The translations under genes were made by a program, and so were the position numbers. The notes beneath the pieces were generated by a model. The model saw nothing but the letters and a program-made list of their open reading frames with translations. It was not told the origin of the DNA and did not search any database. A stretch of 64,000 nucleotides of DNA from an uncultured Muribaculaceae bacterium (GTDB lineage Bacteria > Bacteroidota > Bacteroidia > Bacteroidales > Muribaculaceae), in assembly GCA_947386115.1 (NCBI GenBank), contig CANDNO010000001.1, forward strand, positions 22,951-86,950, in the 5' to 3' direction. This document shows positions 19,418 through 29,220 of this stretch, one piece after another (within the stretch, counting starts at the first letter, position 1; each line of letters begins with the position of its first letter).

Positions 19418-20260
19418 TTACTTGTTGGAGGTTGATTCTATCTTTTTTATTTCGTCGCGGTCGTTGCTCACGACAAGACGCACTGTGCTCAATTTAGAGA
19501 AGTCGGTGAGAAGTTCCACACGAAGGGTGAAGAAATTGTCATCGGCATTATGCTCGTTTCCTTTTACTATTCCTACCGGTATTCCTTCGGGGAAGACTGC
19601 CGAGTAGCCGCTCGTGATGATCGTGTCGCCAGGCTCGAAAACAGTGTGTTTGGGCAACTCTTCGAGCAAGGCTTCGCGAGGACTTTTCCCGTCCCACACC
19701 AGCGAGCCGAACACATCGCTTCCTTTCAGTTTGCACGACAGACGAAAATCGGGGTTGAGCAGCGATATGATGCGCGAATACCTGTTGCCGGTTACATTGA
19801 CCACTCCCACGACGCCGTTCTGGTCCACGACTCCCATCTCGGGTTTCACCCCGTCGGCTTCACCCTTGGCTATGGTTATATAGTTGTAGGGGTGAGTGAT
19901 GGAGTTGTTGATAACAGGCGCGAGGATGAAGTCGTACTGTTTGAGCGGTTCGACCACAACGAGCGAGTCGGCGCTTGCCTCGAGTTCGAGCGCGTCGACT
20001 TTCGACCTCAGTGCTATCACCTCGCTCTCGAGCTGGGCGTTGCGTCGCTGCAGGTCATCGTTGATTGAACGCAGGTGGAAGTAGCCTGTCACCGAGTGGG
20101 CGGCATCATACACCGTAGCCGATACTCTCGACGCCGATGTCATGTAGACATGGCGCTGATAGGGATTGTTGTTGAACAGCAGGGCACACGATATCACCAC
20201 GTAGATTATGAATACAATCCACGCTCGATATCGTAACAGGAAAAGGAACAGATTGCGCAC
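19418..20260 (-). CDS. mreC: Rod-shape-determining protein MreC
   Basis: A 280-residue protein with a short cytoplasmic N-terminus, one membrane helix (about residues 10-28), a coiled coil (about 60-95, LQRRNAQLESEVIALRSKV) and two periplasmic beta domains containing the family stretches NGVVGVVNVTG and DTIITSGYSAVFPEGIPVG. MreC scaffolds PBP2 and RodA along the cell cylinder. It sits between mreB (22 bp) and mreD (3 bp). Confidence 0.95.
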   Translation of the reverse strand: MRNLFLFLLRYRAWIVFIIYVVISCALLFNNNPYQRHVYMTSASRVSATVYDAAHSVTGYFHLRSINDDLQRRNAQLESEVIALRSKVDALELEASADSLVVVEPLKQYDFILAPVINNSITHPYNYITIAKGEADGVKPEMGVVDQNGVVGVVNVTGNRYSRIISLLNPDFRLSCKLKGSDVFGSLVWDGKSPREALLEELPKHTVFEPGDTIITSGYSAVFPEGIPVGIVKGNEHNADDNFFTLRVELLTDFSKLSTVRLVVSNDRDEIKKIESTSNK

Positions 20261-20282
20261 AGTTCAGGCTTTAGCGCAGTCG

Positions 20283-21302
20283 TTAACGTATGAGGAACGA
20301 GAACGAGTTGATATGCTTCAAAGCTACGCCCGTACCTTTGGCAACTGACAGCAGCGGGTCTTCGGCAATATGGAACTGGATGCCGATTTTGTCGGTGAGA
20401 CGCTTGTCGAGGCCGCGAAGCATGGCGCCGCCGCCTGCGAGCCAGATGCCGTTGTGAACGATGTCGGCATACAGCTCGGGCGGAGTCTCCTCCAGAGCGC
20501 TCAGCACGGCTGCTTCAATCTTCGAGATTGACTTCTCGATGCAGTGTGAGATTTCCTGGTATGTTACCGGAATCTCCATCGGGAGGGCAGTGATCTGGTT
20601 GGGGCCGTGAACAACGTAGTCTTCGGGCGGGTTCTCGAGCTCGGTAAGGGCCGAGCCTACCTTGATCTTGATCTGTTCGGCAGTGGGAAGGCCTATGCGC
20701 ACGTTGTGGGCGCGGCGCATGTGGGCCTGAATATCCTCTGTGAGGTCATCGCCGGCAATCTGTATGCTCTTGTTACTTACGATACCACCCAGCGAGATAA
20801 CAGCAATCTCGGTTGTACCGCCGCCTATATCAACGATCATGTTACCTTCGGCAGCCTCGACGTCAAGGCCTATGCCCAAAGCTGCTGCCATGGGCTCGTA
20901 AAGCATATATACGTCGCGGCCGTTGGCGTGTTCCGACGAGTCGCGCACGGCACGTATCTCGACCTCGGTCGAGCCTGAGGGAATGCCTACAACCATGCGG
21001 AGCGAGGGTGAGAACCAGTTGCTCTTGCTGCTCGCTTTCTTGATGAGGCCTCGTATCATGAGCTCGGCTGCGTTAAAATCGGCAATCACACCTTTTCGCA
21101 GGGGGCGCACGGTGCGGATACCCTCGGGACAGCGTCCCTCCATCTGCTGCGCTTCCTTGCCGACGGCGATGAGCTTGTCGGTGCGCTTGTCAAGGGCCAC
21201 AATCGACGGCTCGTTGATTACTATCTTGTCATTGTGAATTATGATAGTATTGGCCGTTCCAAGGTCTATGGCTATTTCTTTTGTGAGAGAAAATAATCTC
21301 AT
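20283..21302 (-). CDS. mreB: Rod-shape-determining protein MreB
   Basis: A 339-residue actin-like ATPase, normal length. Phosphate-1 motif DLGTANT (residues 13-19), phosphate-2 region VDIGGGTTEIAV, and the adenosine motif LAGGGAMLRG. It forms membrane-bound filaments that guide the elongasome and maintain rod shape. It follows purH by 31 bp and precedes mreC by 22 bp. Confidence 0.98.
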   Translation of the reverse strand: MRLFSLTKEIAIDLGTANTIIIHNDKIVINEPSIVALDKRTDKLIAVGKEAQQMEGRCPEGIRTVRPLRKGVIADFNAAELMIRGLIKKASSKSNWFSPSLRMVVGIPSGSTEVEIRAVRDSSEHANGRDVYMLYEPMAAALGIGLDVEAAEGNMIVDIGGGTTEIAVISLGGIVSNKSIQIAGDDLTEDIQAHMRRAHNVRIGLPTAEQIKIKVGSALTELENPPEDYVVHGPNQITALPMEIPVTYQEISHCIEKSISKIEAAVLSALEETPPELYADIVHNGIWLAGGGAMLRGLDKRLTDKIGIQFHIAEDPLLSVAKGTGVALKHINSFSFLIR

Positions 21303-21333
21303 TTAATTGCTATGTTATTGTGTATAAAAAGTA

Positions 21334-22866
21334 TCAATGTTTAAAGTGGCGGAAGCCTGTCTTGACCATTGTCATGTCGTGGGCGTCGCAGTACTCGATC
21401 GAGTCGTTGTCGCGGATAGAGCCTCCCGGGTGGATGACAGCCTCGATGCCTGCCTCGTGGGCAATCTCAACACAGTCGGCAAACGGGAAGAAGGCGTCCG
21501 ATGCCATGGCTGCGCCCTTGAGGTCGAAACCGAACGACTGAGCCTTGGCGATAGCCTGACGCAACGCGTCGACGCGCGAGGTCTGGCCTACGCCGCTCGC
21601 CAGGAGCTGGCCGCCGCGTGCGAGCACGATAGCGTTGCTCTTGCTCTGCTTCACGATCTTGTTGGCAAAGATCATGTCGGCAATCTGGTCGGTTGTGGGA
21701 GCTTTCTTGGTAACTACAGTGAGCTCGTCGGGGGTAACCATCTTGGTGTCGCGGTCCTGCATGAGCGCGCCGTTGAGCACCGAGCGGAACTGGCGTGTGG
21801 TGTCGAGAGCCTGTTTCTGAACGAGGATGATGCGGTTTTTCTTCTGCTCGAGAATTGCAAGAGCCTCATCGGTGTAGGCGGGAGCAATTACAACCTCAAA
21901 GAAAATCTTGTTCATCTCCTCGGCTGTCTCGGCATCGACCTCGCCGTTGGCAATGATTACGCCGCCGAAAGCCGATACAGGGTCACCTGCAAGTGCATCA
22001 ATCCAGGCCTGTTTGATTGTCGGGCGCTGTGCGAGTCCGCATGCGTTGTTGTGCTTGAGAATGGCGATAGCCGGCTCGGCGTCAAACTCGGCGATAAGGT
22101 TGACTGCAGCATCGATATCGAGAAGGTTGTTGTAAGAGATTTCTTTGCCGTGGAGCTGGCTGAACATGGCGTCGAAGTCGCCGAAGAAGTAGCCGCGCTG
22201 GTGGGGGTTCTCGCCGTAACGCATTTTCTTCTCGCCGTCGAGAGCCACACGCATTGCTGTGGGACCTTCCTCAGCGTCAAAGTAGTTGAAGATGGCTGTA
22301 TCGTAGCCCGACGAAACGCCAAATGCCTCGCGTGCGAGTAAGCGGCGCTCGGCCAGGTTGGTAGTGGCACCATGCTCGCGGAGCATGTCGGCGATAAGGG
22401 GATACTGTTGCTTCGATGCCACGATGGCAACGTCGTTATAGTTTTTGGCGGCTGCGCGTATGAGCGAGATACCGCCTATATCTATCTTCTCGATGATGGC
22501 TGCGTTGTCGGCACCTGATTTCACAGTGTCAACAAACGGATACAGGTCGACAATCACAAGGTCAATCTCGGGAATCTCGTATTGTGCTATCTGCTGGCGG
22601 TCACCTTCAAGGTCGCGACGGTTCAGAATGCCGCCGAACACCTTGGGATGAAGGGTCTTCACTCGTCCGCCCAGAATTGAGGGATAGCCGGTAAGATCTT
22701 CGACAGCCTCACATTCATAACCAAGACTTTCGATAAATGAGCGTGTTCCGCCGGTCGAAAGAAATTTCACACCGTCGGCGTGCAGCATTGCGAGAATCTC
22801 GTCAAGGCCGTCCTTGTGGAATACTGATACGAGAGCTGTTTTGATCTTCTTTACCTCTTGTGACAT
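21334..22866 (-). CDS. purH: Bifunctional AICAR transformylase / IMP cyclohydrolase
   Basis: A 510-residue PurH. The N-terminal MGS-like IMP cyclohydrolase domain (about residues 1-195) has STGGTRSFIE and TLHPKVFGGIL; the C-terminal AICAR transformylase domain contains RYGENPHQRGYFF, KHNNACGLA and, near the end, HPGGSIRDNDSIEYCD. It carries out the last two steps of IMP synthesis using 10-formyl-THF. It heads the run that leads into mreBCD-mrdA-rodA, so nucleotide and cell-shape genes may share a transcript. Confidence 0.97.
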   Translation of the reverse strand: MSQEVKKIKTALVSVFHKDGLDEILAMLHADGVKFLSTGGTRSFIESLGYECEAVEDLTGYPSILGGRVKTLHPKVFGGILNRRDLEGDRQQIAQYEIPEIDLVIVDLYPFVDTVKSGADNAAIIEKIDIGGISLIRAAAKNYNDVAIVASKQQYPLIADMLREHGATTNLAERRLLAREAFGVSSGYDTAIFNYFDAEEGPTAMRVALDGEKKMRYGENPHQRGYFFGDFDAMFSQLHGKEISYNNLLDIDAAVNLIAEFDAEPAIAILKHNNACGLAQRPTIKQAWIDALAGDPVSAFGGVIIANGEVDAETAEEMNKIFFEVVIAPAYTDEALAILEQKKNRIILVQKQALDTTRQFRSVLNGALMQDRDTKMVTPDELTVVTKKAPTTDQIADMIFANKIVKQSKSNAIVLARGGQLLASGVGQTSRVDALRQAIAKAQSFGFDLKGAAMASDAFFPFADCVEIAHEAGIEAVIHPGGSIRDNDSIEYCDAHDMTMVKTGFRHFKH

Positions 22867-23122
22867 CGTTGTATAGTTTAATATAGTGTTTAATTGGTTT
22901 ATTTATAAGCGTTTCTGTCGCTATATCGTAGCGCGTACCCGCCGGGTTGACGTTACGGCTGCATATAGATGTGCAAAGTTAATAATAAAGGTTGGTGACT
23001 GAAAGTTAATTAATCATTTTATTGACCTCTGATAAATATTTTTTCACACTTTTTTAAAAACATTATACCGTTTCAGAAAAAAGTTTTTACTTTTGCATTC
23101 ATCATTAAAAAAGTTACTTAGT

Positions 23123-23533
23123 ATGAAAAAGTTTATCAGTATGATTGTCGTTGTGCTGGCAATGACAATTTCGTTAACGGGATGTAAGAGCGCCGACGAC
23201 CGTTTGCGCGATGCCGTAGCCGAGTGTAACAATGATTGTCCGCAGGAGGTAGACAATGGTATATTTATACTGTCGTTTGAACTCGACGGCAAAAGTGTCG
23301 AAATGAACGTGGCTCTTGACCGTGATATCTATGGTGTCGCTTCTCTCGAAGATTACACCAATGCCATAGGAGGAGAGATGGAAAAGGTCCTCACTGCCGG
23401 CGATGACGCTGATATTGAGTCTCTTGTGAACGCGTGTCGCAAGACCAACCGCGGCTTTGTCGTAAACGTCATGTGGACCGACGAAGATGACGATGAAGTG
23501 TGGGAATACCGCATACGCCCCGAGGATCTATAA
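23123..23533 (+). CDS. Small lipoprotein of unknown function
   Basis: A 136-residue lipoprotein with an SPII signal (ISLTG before C21). The mature part is acidic and has no recognised domain. A TACTTTTG -7 box (23088-23095) lies 27 bp before the ATG at 23123, which is preferred over an upstream in-frame start at 23093 because it gives a proper signal peptide. It stands alone, with a terminator after it. Not recognised beyond being lipid-anchored. Confidence 0.75.
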   Translation: MKKFISMIVVVLAMTISLTGCKSADDRLRDAVAECNNDCPQEVDNGIFILSFELDGKSVEMNVALDRDIYGVASLEDYTNAIGGEMEKVLTAGDDADIESLVNACRKTNRGFVVNVMWTDEDDDEVWEYRIRPEDL

Positions 23534-23551
23534 TATTACTTAGATAAACTG

Positions 23552-23592
23552 ATAGAGGCAGCAGACTCGATATGTGATTCTGCTGCCTCTAT
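23552..23592. terminator. Bidirectional hairpin between the lipoprotein gene and malQ
   Basis: A 12-14 bp perfect stem (AGAGGCAGCAGA / TCTGCTGCCTCT) lies between convergent genes. The downstream T-tract is weak on both sides, so it may act as a terminator or mainly protect the 3' ends. Confidence 0.7.
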
Positions 23593-23619
23593 TGTATTAG
23601 AGCCGATTCGACATCGGGG

Positions 23620-26280
23620 TTATCGTCCCGACGCCGATATGATATCCTTGAGGTGGTCGTTGAAGTGCTTGTTGTCGATGAGCTCCTCGAGAGTAAGGTG
23701 CATGCGGTAACGCCAGTAATGGCGCGAGTTGGCCGGCACGTTTATCTGCTCTTCAAGAGGATTCTCGCGGCGTATCTTTCCGTCGATCGACAGCCAGTCC
23801 TGCAACGGCAGTATGCACAGCATCGACGGCGATTTCAGATGCATGTCAACAATGCGCTCGCATACCCACGGCTCGGCGAAGTAGGGTGCGTTGCCACCCT
23901 CGTGGAGCATCTCGTTGTAAAATGCCTGAGTGGCCTCGCGATTCTCTTCCCACCATTGGCGTATGCCGCCCATATCGTGGGTCGATGTCGTGCACACCGA
24001 GTAGTAGGGATATGTGGCCGGGTCGCCGAAACGCACGGCCGGGTCTTTGGGCATGCGCTGGATTTCGAGTGAGAGAATCTCAAGGCGATGCATTACCTCG
24101 GGCACGCAGTGGGGAATCATGCCAAGATCCTCGGCACACGTGAGCATGCCGGTGGCATCGATAAGCGGCGGCAGTTTCCACATAGCTTTGTGATACCAGA
24201 ACTCGTCGTGTCGGTGGTAGAAAAAGTCGTTGTACAGGCGGTCGAAACACCAGCGCTGGTAGTCGCTGAGCGAGCGGTAGACATGTGTGAACTGGGCCGA
24301 AATGCGGGGATGGTAATGCCCCTGTTGGCGCGGGTCTTCGATGAACAGTACGTCATCGATGAGTCCCATCAGTGCGTTGCATATACGGTCGTTTTTCTCG
24401 CTCTTTTCAAGTGTAGAGAAGTGTGCTGCAACTTGACGCTGTGTGGCGAAAGAAGCCTTGAGCCGGTATCGTCCCCAGCCCATGTCGTCGAGGAAAGTAG
24501 CCTTGGCTTCATCGCAATACTCACCGAAGAAATCGCGCAACATGTAGTCCATTATGAACGGACGTGTGTGCAGGTCGACATCAATGTGGAAGTCGTAGTC
24601 ACGTGCCATCTCATCGGGCGTAAGGGGCAGAGCCGGGTTGAAGTATCCGAGCAGACCGTGGATTGCATCCATCGGTATCTGCCATATCCTGAAGAATCCA
24701 AGCACATGGTCGATGCGGTATGCGTCGCAATACTCGGCCATCTTTTTGAATCGTGCTTTCCACCACGCGAAGCCGTCGAGGCTCATCTCCTCCCAGTTGT
24801 AGGTGGGGAAGCCCCAGTTTTGTCCCAGCACCGAGAAGTCGTCGGGTGGGGCTCCGGCCTGGCAATCGAGGTTGAACAGGCGCGGAGAAATCCAGGCGTC
24901 GACACTCGTGCGCGAAATGCCTATGGGGATGTCACCCTTGATGGCGACACCATGTGACTGGGCGTAGTCGCTTACATGGCGCAGCTGCTTGTCGAGATTG
25001 AATTGCTGGAAGTAGACAAACTCGATGTCGCTGCGATGGCTCTCGATGAACGAGTCTATCTGTGCCGTATCATATTTGGCATATTTTTCCCATTTTTCAA
25101 AACAGGGAGTGCCATAGATGTCGCGCAGAGCACAGAATGCCGCGTAGGGTCGCAGCCATGAGACGTTTGCCTCGTAAAATGCCTTGAACTCTTTGCTCTT
25201 TATGACCTTGGCTCCGTCTTGAGCGAACAGCTCGCGGGTGTAGGCTATTTTAGTACGGTTGGCGCGCTCATAGTCAATCTCTTTCAGCTCGTTGAGTTCT
25301 CGGGCTATGTTCACGTAGTATTCGCGGCGTGCGGGATCGTTGAGCTGTCCCATGGCGTCAAGCCGCAGATACATGGGATGGAGTGCAAACGTCGAGTTGG
25401 CATTGTAGGGGTATGAATCGGTCCACGTTCCTGTCATCGTTGTGTCGTTGATAGGAAGAATCTGGACAAATTTCTGTCCTGTAGCTGCCGCCCAGTCGAT
25501 CATTTTCTTGAGATCGTAAAAATCACCTACGCCACAGTCCTCGTTGGAGCGCAACGAGAATATCGGTATGGCTACACCGGCTCCGCGCCAGGTTAGATTC
25601 CATTGGGCAAACAGAAGTCCGCTCTCGGTTACGGCATCCCGCTGGTTGAAGTTTCGTGTCGACAGGTAGCGGTTGGGTCCATCCTCCCATCTCACAATGG
25701 CGCGACCGTTTTTCTTGACGACCACCATCTTGTACTCGAAGTCGAGCGGAAGTTTTTTGAGGCTTATGTTCAGTTGCCAGGTGGGGAAGAGGGCGTCGTT
25801 CATCTCGGGCGCTGCTGTGACATCCCAGTTGCCCAGCGCGTCACACGAGCCGGCCATGACTATAGTCTCGTCGGGCGCAACCATCGGCGCGCCGATGCTT
25901 ATCAGCAGATTCCCGGCTTTAGGGCATAGCGGTTTGCCGGTTTTCTCGCGGCGGTTGATGCAGTTGGTGAATGCCTGTGCGTAGTAGGGCTTGTCGGCCG
26001 GCATGTCCTGCCAGCGGTCATGAAGGTCGGTGACGGTTGCTGCTTTGTCGCAGGTGACGCTATGTGGTTTTCCCCACTCCGAGCGGCACACTTTGTTGCC
26101 CTTTACGACGTTATAACGGTATTCGACCGCGTTGTCGCTGTCGGCTGTTTCGGTGGTAGCGCTCCAGGACTGTTCGCCCGAAGGCTTCATCGCTATTGTC
26201 TTTTTGACCGGAGACAGTATTTCTACTTCCAGGCTCTCACCGGGAACGGTGCGGTAATTGATATTAAAATTCAGTTTCAT
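23620..26280 (-). CDS. malQ: 4-alpha-glucanotransferase with two CBM20 domains
   Basis: An 886-residue cytoplasmic GH77 amylomaltase. Two N-terminal starch-binding CBM20-like modules (about residues 1-100 and 122-215; the second has VMAGSCDALGNWD and the aromatic WQLNISL) precede the catalytic domain. Catalytic residues are the Asp in YRIDHVLGFFR, the Glu in CAEDLGMIP and the Asp in TSTHDMGG. It transfers maltodextrin segments between chains. The domain order matches plant DPE2 and the long Bacteroidota enzymes rather than short E. coli MalQ. No signal peptide; likely acts with the GH13 enzyme at 57802 on glycogen or imported maltodextrin. Confidence 0.93.
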   Translation of the reverse strand: MKLNFNINYRTVPGESLEVEILSPVKKTIAMKPSGEQSWSATTETADSDNAVEYRYNVVKGNKVCRSEWGKPHSVTCDKAATVTDLHDRWQDMPADKPYYAQAFTNCINRREKTGKPLCPKAGNLLISIGAPMVAPDETIVMAGSCDALGNWDVTAAPEMNDALFPTWQLNISLKKLPLDFEYKMVVVKKNGRAIVRWEDGPNRYLSTRNFNQRDAVTESGLLFAQWNLTWRGAGVAIPIFSLRSNEDCGVGDFYDLKKMIDWAAATGQKFVQILPINDTTMTGTWTDSYPYNANSTFALHPMYLRLDAMGQLNDPARREYYVNIARELNELKEIDYERANRTKIAYTRELFAQDGAKVIKSKEFKAFYEANVSWLRPYAAFCALRDIYGTPCFEKWEKYAKYDTAQIDSFIESHRSDIEFVYFQQFNLDKQLRHVSDYAQSHGVAIKGDIPIGISRTSVDAWISPRLFNLDCQAGAPPDDFSVLGQNWGFPTYNWEEMSLDGFAWWKARFKKMAEYCDAYRIDHVLGFFRIWQIPMDAIHGLLGYFNPALPLTPDEMARDYDFHIDVDLHTRPFIMDYMLRDFFGEYCDEAKATFLDDMGWGRYRLKASFATQRQVAAHFSTLEKSEKNDRICNALMGLIDDVLFIEDPRQQGHYHPRISAQFTHVYRSLSDYQRWCFDRLYNDFFYHRHDEFWYHKAMWKLPPLIDATGMLTCAEDLGMIPHCVPEVMHRLEILSLEIQRMPKDPAVRFGDPATYPYYSVCTTSTHDMGGIRQWWEENREATQAFYNEMLHEGGNAPYFAEPWVCERIVDMHLKSPSMLCILPLQDWLSIDGKIRRENPLEEQINVPANSRHYWRYRMHLTLEELIDNKHFNDHLKDIISASGR

Positions 26281-26367
26281 ATTTTTCTCATGGCAAAGAG
26301 GGGAGAAGTCCGAAACAGTCGGTCATTTCTCCCCTCCAGTCTATAACGTTAAAAGCTGGTTATGTGT

Positions 26368-28908
26368 TTATCCACACTTTGATGTTCCGCATGAAGTGCA
26401 TATCAGGCAACCTTCCTGATAGATCAAGGTCTCCTGTCCGCAGTTGGGGCACTTCTGTCCCGAGGCTTTGGTGCCGTTGGGCAGGTATTTCTTAAGTGCG
26501 CGTTCAACACCCATTTTCCATGTATTGATCGACTGGCTGTTAAGCTCGAGCCCACCTACAAGCTTGAGCACCTGGTCGATAGGCATGTCGTAGCGAAGCA
26601 CGCCCGAGATGAGCTTGGCATAGTTCCAATACTCGGGGTTGAACTTGTCGCTGAGGCCCTCGATCGTGGTCTTGTGGCCACGCTTGTTGATGAACTGGAA
26701 GTCGTAGCGCTTGTTGCCGTTGGCGTCGATAGCCTTGATGATTTTGCCGTGAGTGATTGATTTGGGCAGGAAGAGGCCCTCCTCATCGTCGGCAAGACCG
26801 GTGAAGATCTCGTAAGGTGTGCCCTCGAGCAGACCTACGAATGCAATCCATTTCTCCTTGTTGTTCTGGAAGCGCACTACGTCGGCTTCAAGTTCGATGG
26901 GACGTTTGGTCACGCGCTGGTGGCGGGGTCCTCCTTCGGCCTTGTCGTCCGATTTCTTTTTCTCGATCGATACCAGTACGCCCGAGCGTGAACCGTCGCG
27001 ATAAACGGTACAGCCTTTGCAGCCACATTTCCATGCCTCCATGTACAGGCGGTTTACGAGTTCCTCGCTCACGTCGTTGGGCAGGTTGATGGTTACCGAG
27101 ATCGAGTGGTCGACCCAGCGCTGTACCTCACCCTGCATCTTTACCTTCTCGAGCCAGTCGATGTCGTTGCTGGTGGCGCCGGCGTAGGGCGACTCGGTTA
27201 CGAGCTGTTTGAGCTCCTCGTCGGTATAGTTGTCTTTAACCTCTTTGCCTGCGACTTTCATCCAGTCGACAAACTTGGGATGGTAAACGATGTATTCTTC
27301 GAATGCGTCGCCGTTCTCGTCGACAAAGTCCACGCGCACGTCGGTATCGTTGGGATTGACTTTGCGGCGGCGCTTGTAGACGGGGAGGAACACCGGCTCG
27401 ATGCCCGATGTGGTGCGGGTCATGAGGCTCGTTGTGCCCGTGGGAGCTATCGTGAGGCAGGCGATGTTGCGGCGACCATGTTTTGCCATGAGGTCATACA
27501 ACTCGGGATCCTGCTCTTTGAGGCGTAGTATGTAAGGATTGTTTTTCTCGCGTTCGGCATCAAATATCTCGAAAGCACCGCGCTCGGTTGCCATTTCAAC
27601 CGACGAGCGATAGGCTGCGAGAGCTATGCGGCGGTGAACATCGGCCGAGAAAGCAGTAGCTTCGGGTGTTCCGTATTTGAGTCCCATCGCTGCGAGCATA
27701 TCACCCTCGGCTGTCGTGCCCACGCCGGTGCGGCGTCCTTTAAGTGTCTTGGTGCGAATCTTTTCCCATAGGTTGCGCTCGGTGTTTTTAACCTCGGCTG
27801 TTTCGGGGTCAGAGTCGATTTTGGCCAGGATTGTGTCGATTTTCTCCATCTCCAGGTCGATGATATCGTCCATGATGCGCTGTGCCTTGGCCGTATGTTT
27901 GGCCAGCAGGTCATAGTCGAATCGGGCGTTGGGAGTGAATGGATCGATTACATAAGAATATAGGTTGATGGCCAGCAGGCGGCAACTGTCGTAGGGACAA
28001 AGCGGAATCTCGCCGCAGGGGTTGGTCGATATGGTCTGGAAACCAAGGTCGGCATAGCAATCGGGCAGAGCTTCACGGGTAATCGTGTCCCAGAACAGGA
28101 CACCGGGCTCGGCCGATTTCCACGCGTTGTGGATGATTTTCTCCCAGATGGCTTTTGCGTCGACCTCTTTCTTTACCACAGGATTGTCTGAGTCGATAGG
28201 ATATTGCTGCACGTAGGGGGTGCCGGCAGCTGCCGCACGCATGAACTCATCGTCGATGCGCACCGATACGTTGGCTCCGGTAATCTTTCCCTCGGTCATC
28301 TTGGCATCGATAAATGCCTCCGAGTCGGGGTGCTTGATGCTTACTGTGAGCATAAGCGCGCCGCGGCGGCCATCCTGTGCTACCTCGCGTGTAGAGTTGG
28401 AGTAACGCTCCATGAACGGTACAAGACCGGTCGATGTGAGTGCCGAGTTCTTGACGGGCATTCCTTTGGGGCGAATGTGTGAGAGGTCGTGTCCTACACC
28501 GCCGCGACGTTTCATAAGCTGTACCTGCTCCTCGTCTATGCGTATCACGCCGCCGTATGAGTCGGGCTTGCCGTCAAGTCCTATAACGAAACAGTTGGAC
28601 AGCGATCCCACTTGCAGATTGTTGCCGATACCCGACATCGGGCTGCCCTGAGGAACGATATACTTGAAGTCTTTCAGATAGCCGAACACTTCGTCGTGGC
28701 TCATGGGATTGGGATACTTCGACTCGATACGCACAATCTCCGATGCTATGCGGTGGTGCATATCGTCGGGAGTGAGCTCGAAATAGTTGCCGAACGAGTC
28801 TTTAAGAGCATATTTGCTCACCCACACACGGGCGGCAAGCTCGTCGCCCTCGAAGTACTTGAGCGTCTCGTCGTACGCTTCATTATAGGTATAAGTTTTC
28901 TTTTCCAT
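26368..28908 (-). CDS. nrdJ: Adenosylcobalamin-dependent (class II) ribonucleotide reductase
   Basis: From the ATG at 28908 the protein has 846 residues. It reduces ribonucleotides to deoxyribonucleotides using a coenzyme-B12 radical. The active-site Cys stretch SNCFVIGL, the loop with NPCGEIPLCPYDSCRL and the finger-loop cysteines are present; the C-terminus ends in a zinc-ribbon-like CPNCG...CTSCGTSKCG. A further in-frame ATG at 28950 would add 14 unconserved residues. No class I or III enzyme lies nearby. No cobalamin riboswitch was recognised upstream. The gene makes growth depend on cobalamin unless another RNR is encoded elsewhere. Confidence 0.95.
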   Translation of the reverse strand: MEKKTYTYNEAYDETLKYFEGDELAARVWVSKYALKDSFGNYFELTPDDMHHRIASEIVRIESKYPNPMSHDEVFGYLKDFKYIVPQGSPMSGIGNNLQVGSLSNCFVIGLDGKPDSYGGVIRIDEEQVQLMKRRGGVGHDLSHIRPKGMPVKNSALTSTGLVPFMERYSNSTREVAQDGRRGALMLTVSIKHPDSEAFIDAKMTEGKITGANVSVRIDDEFMRAAAAGTPYVQQYPIDSDNPVVKKEVDAKAIWEKIIHNAWKSAEPGVLFWDTITREALPDCYADLGFQTISTNPCGEIPLCPYDSCRLLAINLYSYVIDPFTPNARFDYDLLAKHTAKAQRIMDDIIDLEMEKIDTILAKIDSDPETAEVKNTERNLWEKIRTKTLKGRRTGVGTTAEGDMLAAMGLKYGTPEATAFSADVHRRIALAAYRSSVEMATERGAFEIFDAEREKNNPYILRLKEQDPELYDLMAKHGRRNIACLTIAPTGTTSLMTRTTSGIEPVFLPVYKRRRKVNPNDTDVRVDFVDENGDAFEEYIVYHPKFVDWMKVAGKEVKDNYTDEELKQLVTESPYAGATSNDIDWLEKVKMQGEVQRWVDHSISVTINLPNDVSEELVNRLYMEAWKCGCKGCTVYRDGSRSGVLVSIEKKKSDDKAEGGPRHQRVTKRPIELEADVVRFQNNKEKWIAFVGLLEGTPYEIFTGLADDEEGLFLPKSITHGKIIKAIDANGNKRYDFQFINKRGHKTTIEGLSDKFNPEYWNYAKLISGVLRYDMPIDQVLKLVGGLELNSQSINTWKMGVERALKKYLPNGTKASGQKCPNCGQETLIYQEGCLICTSCGTSKCG

Positions 28909-29220
28909 TGGAGTAGATTTTCTGAGTGCAAAGTTTACAAAAATTTCCATCTTTCACAATACCCCGATGCACAATGTTGATAACTTCTGGATAATTAATT
29001 TTGCCCCACCGGCCTGTCGCACTCAGCGCATCTTCCATTCCCCCAGCGTATAAGCTGATTACACCATATCTTTAACTGCACAAAAACAGAAAACCTAAGC
29101 CGCTAAAATCTTTAAGAAGATAATTTTTCCCGTCTTGTTTCGCCCGCCTCTTCCCAAATCAAACTAGCCCGAAATATCGAGAGTGAAAAAGTCAGATTTT
29201 TTAGTAAATTTGTACTTACA
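28909..29220. other. Intergenic region between nrdJ and the DUF3800 gene
   Basis: About 310 bp without a gene. On the plus strand TAAATTTG (29203-29210 region) resembles a -7 box for the DUF3800 gene. On the minus strand TAAACTTTG, one base longer than the -7 consensus, precedes nrdJ. No riboswitch, terminator or repeat was recognised. Confidence 0.4.

Noticed and set aside
15609..22866. Unusual cell-shape gene order
   Set aside because: purH-mreBCD-mrdA-rodA is the common arrangement in Bacteroidales, so it was not listed as a finding.
28909..29182. Cobalamin riboswitch upstream of nrdJ
   Set aside because: GC-rich stretches occur but no B12-box core (GCCACTG) or the expected conserved order was found.
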